This document shows, in pieces, positions 42,772 to 54,348 of a DNA stretch of 64,000 nt. Both the position numbers and the translations under genes were made by a program. How positions within the stretch are numbered: the first letter of the stretch is position 1; the number at the start of each line of letters is the position of its first letter. The stretch is from Tetracentron sinense. Its lineage: Eukaryota; Streptophyta; Magnoliopsida; Trochodendrales; Trochodendraceae. The stretch is taken from contig CM026551.1 in assembly GCA_015143295.1 (NCBI GenBank), positions 49,216,034 through 49,280,033 on the forward strand, written 5' to 3'. The notes beneath the pieces are model-generated. The model did not search any database. It saw only the letters and a list, made by a program, of their open reading frames with translations, and was not told the origin of the DNA.

Positions 42772-45700
42772 AATAATGCATGTGTGGTGTAACGCATTAG
42801 ACATCTCATCTGTACGATTTTTGCAAGAACATGAGTACTTGAGTGGGTGCACGCCACCAACCAGGATAGTGGTGCCTTAGTTTCGTCAGGCAATAAGCCG
42901 TCTATATGTCGCCTAGTTTTAGTGATTTATTTTTTCCCTATTTTTTGTGATCATGTATCGACCTAGTTGATGGATAACCTTTTGGATGGACCACACCCCA
43001 AAAATGGTATTAGCTGGAAAATTGTACCAAACAAATCAATTGTACGATCAACAAATAAATGTTCAAGTGGATCACAAAAGAAGAAAATGTCAGTAACCGG
43101 ATGGTCAGAATAGTCCTCCTAGTCTATCTCTTGGGCTGGGGCCATGAATGACGCAACCCAAACTGTGAAACCTTTCTGCTTCCGCAAGAGAGATAATATC
43201 AAATTATTATCAAAGATATAGATAGCCTTTGAAGCTTGGCTAACGGTGGAGATACAACCGACACACACCCCTCAGGATTGGATCCCGGGACCTGCCCCGG
43301 GTAAGGGAGATACACTACCCCTAGAACAAGTCACTAATACCATTTGATTGTACCAAAAAAAAAGATACAGATCTCTCGAATCCAATAAAGGAGAAAGTTG
43401 ACAGTAAGATTAGGCTTAATTTCTAGAGTTCAAATGATGGACATGATATCCATCATCCTCAATGGACCCTAACAGGCATACCATACACATGCACCATGAG
43501 ATCATCAACCCCCAGTGAATTCAGATTTCAACCAGTAGCACCGCCTATATGTTCGGGGCATAGCCCCTATACCAGGCCAACCAGTGGATCTTAACCTTCC
43601 AATATAGACTTAAAACTTGCACATGATCAGGAGCAAATGTTCTGATTCTTGGACTATGTACTATCAAAGTGATGTCCTACCAATTGCATAGGCTAGATTG
43701 GAAAACATAAACTGCATCCGCAGTCACTATGTTTATGTTGGCTATATTACGAGGCTTGAGAGTTGAATTTGTTGCCAAAACTGCCCCTTATAAAATACAG
43801 AATTTAGTACAAGAAGACATTCAAAATAAGATATAATAAAATAACCCATATTTCAAGAGAAATAAGATACGTGGGCAGCTTCAATGACTTATAAATTAGT
43901 AAGAAAATTAGAGCTCTCTCACCCTCATCATTTTGAACTTTGACAACTTCAATAAACAATACAAATATCTCGCAAACATCATCTTGATTGAGAAAGAGAT
44001 ACAGACCTCTATATATCTACCATTACATGTGGGCAAAGGAAGGGGAGTATGTCAGAGAGCCATAACAAATGTGAAAAAGAAGGGACAAATAGGACCAAGG
44101 GAGGGAAAGATAGGAAACCGGAAATTGACAGAAAAGACTCGCTTGCAATCTTGTTGTTTTCTCTGCTAAGAAAGGCAAGTGGAGATACGATCTTTAGGAA
44201 TAGAACAGCCCGTGAAGGCTATATGACTGACTATATCTTTAGGAATAGAACAGCCCGTGAAGGCTATATGACTAAAGTGTACTAGCAACCAGAGAACAAT
44301 TTATGAGAAATTCTACAGTCAGGCTGGAAGACAGGAACAGACCGTTCTTCCTCCCTCTGCCATAAAGTTGGCATACATCCAGAGGTTCTCTTGCCCACGA
44401 TTGGGACCTGATTGGATGACCTTAACCATTGGATTATTTACCCAATGATGTGCAGAAACGCGATCTTGTGGTCGATGGCCAATGCGAGAAATATAGACAA
44501 TTATAGAGAGATAAATAACTCAAGCACAACACAAGACTTGAGTAATTAACTCGGCTATATCTACATGTCAAGACAATTAATAACTTCTACTACACTGGCA
44601 CAAAGATTTTCACTCTCAAATACAAAGAGTCCCTCTCAACGAGAGACGATCGAACCTACTCTTCTTCCCAAGAGCTACCCCGGTCTCCTAAGAGCCACCC
44701 GCTCTTCCTGAAAATATCCCTAAATTTTAATCCCAAAAGGTAACTCAATGGAGTGCTGACATCAAAATAAAATTCTAGATAAATCCTAACACCTAACACC
44801 CTGAATTATTGAGGCGACTGAATCAATAAAGACTCTTCTTCCGATCCAACCTCCTGACAGTAAGTACTGATTGTAAAATAAGCATTTAACTTAGTTGAGT
44901 TTGACACTTTAATTCCGTGCCTAAACTAGGAAATTTTTCAGTTTTAAGCCTACCTGCCTTTCTTCACAGTGGGTGCTAATTAAGCAAATTTCGTTATGGA
45001 GAATCAATGTTTAATCAAGCCAGCGATTCCCTTCAAAGTGAAGAGGAAACAATTGAATTTTTCTGCAATTGAATTTTCATTCCCTAAAAAATATTAATCT
45101 ATTAGAAAAGAGTAAGATGGACATATGAGCATCAAGAGATACAAACACCTCCTAGACCAAAAAGAATATGGAGCTTTTGTGACTACTTCAACCTAACTCC
45201 AAACCAGGCCAGTGCCAAATCAGGTGAGAGCAAGGTAGTGAGTGAAAGAGATGCTGGTGACAAGAAATTATTTGCTCTACCACACTTGGGAGCAAGTGTG
45301 GAACATGCTTCCAAGACTCTCCGAGTATTTCAGTAATTGTCATTGATATGATACCGATACACCAAGGATGTATCATTCACAGTTAAAATTTTAAGGAGGC
45401 ATTAGACACCCCCAAAATTTCAGTTGGTGCTCGTTCTCAATATGTGCCAACTGTCAACTGCAGTTTTTGGTCGGTCATTTGGATGGTGCTAGTTTACGGT
45501 TCATAATTCATCCCATCCACAAGATAACCGGAAATTAGCAGAAAAGTTCCTTTAGTTTGATCAATGTTTTTCAGCTGATTTAACAATTGCATTAGATAGT
45601 TTTGCGCCCATCCAAATATGTCTTAAAAGTCTGACATGAAAAGGGAACCATTTTTGAAGTGGTTTAAATTTTAAAGATAACCTATTTTCTTAAAACTTCC

Positions 45701-46477
45701 ATGTCTAGCATGCAATGCAACAGCTATTAGCGGACAAGAATTTATTGATCCCCTCATCTTTATTCAATACATACAGCATATATTATTGCAGGCATCACTA
45801 CTTGTGTGGTTTCCTCCATATATGTTTTTGTGCACAACTACTTGTACAAAAATTCATCTTTCTGCACTATTATATAACTTTAACGAATATGTCAGACTCA
45901 TTTCCTCACTATTTATACAAGCATGCATGTTTCTGCATTATTCTCTAATTTTACCATAGTTTTTCCAAAGTCTGCATGTTTGACATCTTGTACCATTGTT
46001 TGATACCGATATATACGCCTTAAGTTATACAGATATTTCCTGTTACCCAACCCTAGTAACAACAGCTAGAAAAGATCACTAAAATAAGTACTTTCATAGA
46101 GATTAAAGGCTTACTTTCAGTTAGTTGCTTTTAAAGTTTTACCTGATTTTAGGTTATTTTAGGAGACTTCCAATTGAATGAGTTCAAGGATGAAGTTTTC
46201 TCCCAACTGAATTTGCAGGTTGGCTCTGAATGATTCACTGACAATTGTTTAGGAGGTTGTGTAGAGTGTGGACAAGAGCGAAGAAATAACATGCAGTTAC
46301 AAAGTACTACTGATCTTATATTGCTGAATATTATATTTACTTTTCTTCTAGATAACTCAACACCATTATCTTTTTCTCCATCTTCCTAAATTTGCCACCT
46401 TGTTCATGTCCTACATCTGGAATTCAATAGCATGGACAATCAAGAACTAATATTAAATCAATGCTAGTTTTGAGGAA
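42772..46477 (-). other. Putative leader intron, part 2, with a 45-bp tandem duplication
   Basis: At 44191 and 44236 a 38-bp exact sequence beginning TCTTTAGGAATAGAACAGCC is repeated with a 45-bp period, giving apparent protein repeats in random open frames. No gene was recognised elsewhere in this stretch. Confidence 0.5.
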
Positions 46478-47381
46478 CAGTAATCCATGGTTCAAAAACC
46501 CGAAAACTCGACTCGACTCGAAAGTTAGTCGGGTCAACTCAAGGATTAAAATACGGTTTCGGGGATGTATCAATCCCAAGCAAAATCTATACATATCAAT
46601 TTCGATATCAGTTTCGGACAATATATATAATTTTTTCTTTTAAAAAACAAATTAAATTTTAAAAACAAATCTAATGAGTTATAGGAACCCAATCTACTAA
46701 ATAAAAGCCATGGGAAATGAATTAAAGACAAATAATCAAACACAATTACAATTACACAATGAAATAAAACATAAATAATTAATAAACGATATGTATCGCC
46801 CATTTCGTATCAGTATAAATATCATAAAGGGAGCTATTAAGACCTATACGTATCGCCAATTTCATATTGTTTTTGGAAATCTTTATTTCCATGGGTCGAG
46901 TAACTTGGAAAACGCAAAAAAAAAAACCCAACTCGGTCCAACTTGAAATATATATATATGTGTGTGTGTACGTACCAATTAGGCAATTATCAATATCTTG
47001 GCATTTTATCCAAGATTAAACCACAAATAACGTGAAAAATCTGTGTTAAAAGAACCCAAAGTAGGCTGGTTTTGCCGCCTCAAGCCTAAAAACCAGGTTT
47101 AACAGAACCCATAGTAGGTTGGCTTTGCATACCCAAAAAAATATGATGCAAAAAACATTTGAGTTTAGGTTTTCAAAAAAATAAAAATGATAAAAATACC
47201 CTTCTGTTACTCAAAATAGTCTGGCGAGTCGAAAAACTCGCCTCAGCCGAGTAACCTAAGTACCTCACCGAATAATGTCTCCTTCGAGTTTTGAGGCGAC
47301 TCGACTCAAAACTCAGTCAAGTCAAATAACTCAGCCAAGTTACTCGAGTGACTCGCCAAGTTTTCGAACTATGCAGTAATC
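46478..47381. mobile_element. hAT-like non-autonomous element, CGAGTCGAG group, copy 2
   Basis: The element is 46486-47373 (888 bp including a nested insert). Starts CATGGTTCAAAAACCCG and ends CAAGTTTTCGAACTATG; an exact 8-bp duplication CAGTAATC flanks it. Its right end (47215-47370) is an array of ACTCG/CGAGT words matching, inverted, the left end of copy 1 at 17961. A smaller element interrupts its left array. Confidence 0.92.
46531..46900. mobile_element. Small hAT-like element nested in the CGAGTCGAG copy 2
   Basis: The insert is 46539-46892 (354 bp). It starts TCAAGGATTAAAATACGG, resembling the start of the ATATCG element at 3822, and contains GTATCGCC words near 46790-46855. Flanks GGGTCAAC and GGGTCGAG match 6/8; removing it restores a continuous host array. 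Confidence 0.6.
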
Positions 47382-50300
47382 AATAGCTAAAGTCATCTGC
47401 AATTGTGGGTTTATTATCTCTTAGGCAGTCCGACAACATATACAAGGGAAAGGGAAAAGGAAAGAAGTTATTGTACAAATTTCTTTTTCATTGGCAGAAA
47501 TAGGTAGTCAATTGAATCCTACTTGGAAGCTCCATGGTTTTACCAACAAAAGTGAAAATTCTACTTGTGAGGAAGGATTTGTAGGAGGAAGTATGCATGA
47601 GACAGAGAGTTTATGGATGGAGGTTATAGTGGCCAGGCATGAGGTAAGAAATAGGTAGGACTTGGGAGTCCAAGGAAGTGATTAGCCCTCCTGGATTGGG
47701 CTGTGGAAAGTTCACTGAAGCAAGAATATAGCGACTGGGATGCACCATTTGCGGTTCAAATATGTAGGCTCAAGGCTTCCAGGAGAGGATGGTCCAAACA
47801 CCCTTCTTAATTGTAGCTTGTAAGTCAATCTCAATTAAACAAGGTCAAGAATTTACTTTGAAATCAGTAGAGATGATTAAATTAAGTAATCGAATGATGA
47901 TGTAATTCAACGGACTAGCAGATGTAATAAAGCAAATTGCTAAGAGGAAGATGAGTTAGATGGCAAATACAGTATCATCACAAACCCAGCATAGATTGGA
48001 AGACTGAAAGAAAGGAAAGTAATACATTAAGTGTGGCTACAGAGCAAAAGCTCTAGCTGGAAATATTGTGAAAATGATGTTGAATAGATGAAAGAAAGTC
48101 AAATTTAAATAAGTAGACCTCTACACATTGTGAGCATGTAAATTTACAATGAGGTAAAGTGAATCGCAAAGACAGTTCATGTTCGTGGTTAATGATGAAG
48201 TAATTTCATCCTCAGGAGATGATGCTTGCATCACTTCATAAAGAAGACAAAAAAGGTTGTGAAAACTAGGCCAATGTGATTGCATTATCTGACTACAATT
48301 CTGCAGGGAATGAAATACATCACGATCTTGAACTAGGCCAATGGGATTGTATTATCTGACTAACAATTGCAGGGAATGAAATCCATCACGATCTGGAAGT
48401 AATTCCAGTTGTCTTGTGAAAAATTCAGGTGATTAATCATGTTTTTGTATCCTGTTCGGAATGGATGGTTAGTTAGGACCCAAATCCTTATGTACTTGAC
48501 ACATGGCACACAAATATTCAACTCTGAAAGGCAAGGAACTTTAAATTCAACTCCGGCAACAAGGCATGAGTACATGTTCAGTATGAAGCCCATTTCTAGA
48601 AATCAAAAGCCTCAGGAAGTAAGACCCAACTATCCTAACAACAACATTTTTTAGTTAATAATGTAGGGGCATTGAGAGTCATCGCCAGGTTTAGACTTTT
48701 CAGCTGGTTTATAGAGTTTCAGTTGAACTAGAGTAACATTTTTGTTGAATATTAGCATCCACGTAGCTCGACTCCCAAATGGGTTGTAGAATTACTGAAA
48801 ATATTGCATGGTGATGTGATCCTTTGTGACTCTTTAGAAAGGTTGGGGAAAAAAAAAAGAGAACAGAGAAATGCCAAATCTAAGAAAAGGTTCTCTCTAT
48901 TTTGTATTGTTGAGTGGCAATGCTTGTTCTCTCATCCTTAGCTAGTGGGTTCACACTCTTTTTCTTTGTTTCCTTTGTTATTTTCTGTTGCACCTGTGTG
49001 GTCTATAGTTTTTCTTTTGAAAGATCAACAACTGCAAGACAGTAAAGAAACAATTGAATTGATACATTTTCAAACAGGACATCCCATTTCTGATTTTGCA
49101 AATATAACAGTTGGAAGAATCTCTTCTTTTATTTTTTGAATACTTCCATTATATATTTAGTATCCAAGTACCACACTCATAAAATTGTCTAGGTTTTATT
49201 TTGAATATTCTTGCTTCTACTTTTCCTAGGAATCAATAATTTATTAGTTGAATATATCATGCTCCTATCTCTACTCGAGTATCTGTATATTTCCATGAGA
49301 AATGCAATGTGTTCCTCTATTTTTGAAGTCTGAACATTCACCATCTGCGTGGAGAAGTATCAAGGCTGCGGATCTCCAATATGAGGAAGGAATGACACAA
49401 TAGATATTCCAAGCTCCCATCATCAAAGTATCACAACCCATCTTTTTCCTCCTTCAATGACATCTTCTGTTTTAATGACGAGCTTAAAGAAATATTAAAC
49501 TTTCACTTTTTTTGATCATTGCTTTTACCATTTGTGATACCAGGAAAGCCATTAGCCCACTATTGAAGTTACGGCGTCATTCATTATCCTTATTGCTACC
49601 CATGTGTATATCATTGAAGACAACTATAGAAACAGAGCAAATTTCCCCATTTGCAGACAATTGTTTTCTGCATCCAAGAGGATCAAACACTTTAGTCGGT
49701 TCTTTCCTTGTTCCCATTTGCTCATCAACACTACTCATGTCTGTCCTGTCTGGCTTTTGTGAAAAACTAATAAAGGCTTAATGTTTCAAGTTCATTTCTT
49801 TGACCTTTCTCTGATTTCTGATTCTTTATTGTTTGCACTCAACCATCCTTTAGTCAAAATCTATCAGATTCATATGTTCCACCTTTGTTCTCTATTGTCC
49901 ATTTTCTCTCTGGTGACCTCATGCTTGGCTGTGAATACCAAGTACCAGTCTCATGAAACATAAATATTCGCCAACCAAAACCATGTCCTTTAAGGATCAA
50001 CAAGAAGTTAGAATTTGCAAGGTACCTACCTTTCTTCTTCTCATAATTAAAATTCAGCTATACAAACTAGTATATTCCAGATCCTTACGGATTGTATGAT
50101 TGTATCCAGGATAACTTGAATCACAAGGCTGACAAACTAATTTACATTCTATCTGAAAAACCGTATTACATCATAGCTGATCAGCTTAAAGAACAAGGAT
50201 ATGATATATTTGAACTTTTGCTTAAATAACTAAACAGCAGAAACATCCAATGGCCTAGTCACTATATAGAGCAATTACACCTGGATGAAACTATTGCTGA

Positions 50301-50966
50301 CCCTATTATACAGTGCAGTACGGAATATAAATGACACCCTTATTAGTTATTACCCTCTTATCCCTTAGTCGGTTGAAGCAGCTCAATATTTTACTGCTCA
50401 GATTGAGAAACAAACTAACCGAATCTGTGGTTTCTGTAAAAGAATTATAATTAGCTGTTTAGGATACAGATCATTTAGCTACACGTGAACTCCAAACAAA
50501 GTTCATAGGTGTCTGTTTTCAGGAGTAAATGCCTCAAAAGCAGACATCCTCTACCCTGACTATCTTGCTTTTCTAGCCCCTGAGAAAACTATTACTTGGT
50601 TCAAGCTTATCTCGAATGTTTCTTGACCGAAGCAATGATTAGAATGTACACGTGTGCAAGAGAATGGGAAGTGCATTCCCGTGTTCATGTCACCAAAATG
50701 ATCTATCATTGTGAGTAAAATGGTAAACTGCAGTCGAAAAATTTATTGGAATGTAGTTCCTCTCTATGAAAACCTTTTATAAAACCAAATTTTATAAACA
50801 ACAAGCAAGCTTGATAAGGACAAAAATATAGACCCATCATCTTCCGATAAAATGTATTTTGTAGGATGTATTACCCGTCAATAGCCCCAATACAGTAAGA
50901 TAAAGGACAATGCTACAACATTTTGAATTAAAAGTGAACAAAGTCCTGAAATGTTAAATTTGTAAA
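47382..50966 (-). other. Putative leader intron, part 3, with a 67-bp tandem duplication
   Basis: At 48265 and 48332 a roughly 67-bp sequence starting ACTAGGCCAATG is tandemly duplicated with a few differences. The remaining sequence is non-coding with no clear element ends. Confidence 0.5.
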
Positions 50967-53900
50967 CTTTGCTCTATTCTGTGAATTTCTAACTCTCTCG
51001 TATTGCTTCCTCTTTGATATATTTATACAGAATTACAAGCTATTTGTGATAGCTATTCACTTAGAGTATAACTAGGAAGTTACAACATAATAGGACTCAA
51101 TAGCCTATAGAGTAGCTATGTTGGATCTCTATTCTTTGTAGAACTCTTTTGAGAGTTTCCAAGAAAGGATGAATTTGAGGTTCCTTGAATACCAGTTAAT
51201 ACATCCTTGCAAGTTGATTGTGTTGGAGCTAGCAACTTGGACAGAAGGAACCGAAACCAATACTAGGCAGACCTTTTGTGAAAATATCAGCCGGTTGTTC
51301 TTCTCTCCTTGTACTACTCGCTCATGAACAAAGTGGTAATCTGTCTCAATATGCTTCATGCAAACATGAAAGATAGGATTCGAAATCATGTAAGTTGCAC
51401 TGATATTGTCATAATTTAGGCGAACTAAAAAAGACAGGCAAATTTGCAAATCCCGAAGAAGGTATCGTAGCCAAACAGTTTCGGTAGTGATGAAAGCTAA
51501 GACACGATATTCGGCTTCAGCACTTGATCAAGAAACAATCTTTTGTTTCTTACTGCACCATTAAATAAGATTCGGTCCAAGAAATATGCAAAAACCTAGA
51601 GTGGATCGTCGATCATCAGGATCACCAGCCCAATCAGCATCGGAGTAAGCGGACAATGCAAAACTATCAGATGGGCAAATTGTCAACCCATAGTCCAAGT
51701 TTCCTTTGATGTATCAAAGGATCCGCTTATTGGCTGTAAATGGAGATTGGTTGGTCAGCTCATGAACTAGCAAGCGCCGCAACCCTAATTGACTGCAAAG
51801 GTGAGATCTGACTAAGTAAGTGTGAGATAAAGTAAAGAGCCAACAAATTCGCAATACGATGTTGGATCATCAATAGGATCACCTTCCAAACCAGAAAGTT
51901 TGGATCGCAGAGCAAATGGAGTCGAAGAGGGCTTCGAACCGATAATATCACGCTTCTCTAAAATTTCCAAGGCATAATTGTGTTGGAAAAGAACCAAACC
52001 TTCCAAATATCAATGAACTTCCATACCCAGAAAATAATTTAGTGGACCCAGGTCCTTAATGTGGAAGGAAGATGTCATATCACGGATGAAGGATTGAAGT
52101 AGAGTATCCGAGGTCCCGGGGAGGATGATGTCGTCAACATAGAGAAGCAAAACCAAGGTACCTTGGGATGTCTGGGAAATAAACAGAGGAGTCGGCCTTG
52201 CTGCAAGTAAAGTCATGGGCCAGAAGATAGGAGCTTTGAAACCACGCGCGAGGAGCCTATTTAAGTCTGTATAAGGCTTTGTGAATGCGACAAACATGAT
52301 CTGGGAAATCACGATCAATGAAACCCAGAGGTTGAGCCATAAATACTTCCTCCTGTAATTCCCCATGTAGAAAGGGCGAAAGGCGTTACTGACATCTAGT
52401 TGACGAATTGGCCAATTTAAGGAGACGACAATAGACAACACTAATCGAATCATGGCCAGCTTTACCGCAGAACTAAATGTTTTGTCAAAGTCAATACCAT
52501 GCTATTGATTAAAGCCCTTAGCAATAAGACGAGCTTTACATCTTTCCAATGAACCATCCGCATGTTGTTTAACTTAGTAAACCCACTTGGAACCAACTAT
52601 GTTCATTTGAGGAAGTTGTGGAACAAGTGACCAAGTGTGGTTACGAAGTAGGGCATTAAATTCTTCAATCATAGCAGTGCGCCAATGTTGTTGTTTGGAT
52701 GCCTGTGTATAACGAGTAGACTCTCGGATGCACAATGAAGATGTGGCCAACAGTGAGGTGGAGATAGGATGCCGCGACGAAAACCAAGCTTTGGGGACCC
52801 GAGTTCCATCCTTACTTCAGGTGCCATATGGGTGGGATGGAACCTGGGATGCAGTTGAAGGAGAGTGAACCGGCGGGCAATCTGTAGATGGGATTGAGCA
52901 TGCCATGGGATTACTTTGGAGATCCACCACGAGATCAATAGGGAGGATTGAAGAGACCACTGTTGATGGAGCCCGAATGGGGTGTGCAGATGAATGGCCT
53001 GACAAGGGATGGTCGGCTGACACTTGGAATTCCATTACAGATGAACTAGAAGCTGCACCATGAGTTAAAGAATCAAAGTCCAAACCAATTGCAGACAAAG
53101 GGGACACATGTGTAACGTCCGAGCATAGTGTAGTTGCAGTTGAAGGAGCAACCAGATTTGATGGTGAATCGTCAGCATGGATAGTGGCATTGAAGGGAGT
53201 AGAAACTAACACACCCGATTCCTTAACTGAATGATGGAGATGTCTAGGAAGCATGGTGCAAGGAGGAGGAGACATCTGTCCCATAGACCTGCAAATAACA
53301 AAATATGGAAAAGAAGACTCCAAAATTTTTACATATCGTGAAATATACACCCTTCCAGTGAGTGGATTTAAACACTTGTAGCCCCTATGTGAAGGGCTAT
53401 ATCCAATGAAGATACAACGGATAGACTTTGGGCTAAGTTTATCTAATCGAGAAAGGGGTAACATTCACATCCAAAAACTCGTAAAAAATTGTAATCCGGT
53501 TTTCTCCCAAATAATCTCATATGGAAATATCTTCCCAATAGTAGAGGTAGGCATCCAGTTATTGAGAAAGGTTTTTATAGTGAAAGCTTCGAGCCAAAAC
53601 GAGTGGGGAAGGCCACTTTCCGGCAGTAAAGCATTCCCAGTTTCTACCAAATATCAGTGTTTGCGTTCAGCAACACCGTTTTGTTGAGGCATGTAAGGAC
53701 ACGAACACCTATGAATCATGTCATTGAATTCCAAAAGGTGAGAAAACACCGTACTAAGGAATTCACCTCCCCCATCGCTTTGAAAACTTTTAATCTTGGA
53801 ATTAAATAAATTTTCTGTAATAGCCTTAAAAAGAATGTAACAAGAGAGGCTCTCAGATTTTCGACGCATGGGATAAATCCATGTGAAGCGACTGTAATCA

Positions 53901-54123
53901 TCGACAAATATGATATAATAAAGAAAGCCAAAGTTGGATGGCAAAGGGCCAAACCCCATACATCATTATGAACTAAAGCTAATGGAAAATTAGCATGATG
54001 ATTAACAGTACGGAAGGGTAATCGATGACTTTTAAAAAGATTACATCCCGGGCAAGAGAAATTTCTATTAAAATGAGAAAGAGAGGGAACATCTTTATTC
54101 AGAAAAAAAAAAGTGCATTATTG
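50967..54123 (-). pseudogene. Copia fragment, left arm of a 6.4 kb palindrome
   Basis: On the minus strand: integrase core (FVDDYSRFTWIYPMRR, FQSDGGGEFLS, PQQNGVAERKH; 53959-53654), integrase C-terminal part (IRCIFIGYSPSHRGYKC), a serine/histidine-rich linker, reverse transcriptase ([37 protein letters not shown]), RNase H, and beyond 51130 LTR-like sequence with a TATA-like TGTATAAATATATC (plus 51018-51031). Several stops. It lacks gag and protease. It is the inverted partner of 54349-57384; segments compared by eye are about 95% alike. Confidence 0.88.
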
Positions 54124-54348
54124 AAAAAAAGAAAGGTGCTAATCTTACTTGGGATAAAAACTGTTCTTTTACTTTCTTTCCATGGGGGTTTTCTATAAAG
54201 GATCTTCGCACAGGGAAGGAAATTCTCAAAGGTCCAATTGAGAAAGATGTCTATTTGATTCCAATCACTGGTCCTCCACGGCATTCGGCAATGGTGGCTT
54301 TTAGTTCCTTTCCCACATGGCATCGGAGGCTTGGACATCTCTTTAATT
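54124..54348 (+). pseudogene. Spacer of the palindrome: copia pre-integrase segment
   Basis: A plus-strand open frame reads LTWDKNCSFTFFPWGFSIKD, then DVYLIPITGPP and WHRRLGHL, the gag-pre-integrase domain and zinc-site histidines of a copia element. It runs directly into the right arm, so the right arm is the parent and the left arm stops exactly where this begins. Confidence 0.8.

Noticed and set aside
44049..44285. Protein with two identical FRNRTAREGYMT-like repeats
   Set aside because: Caused by a 45-bp tandem DNA duplication; no other coding evidence.
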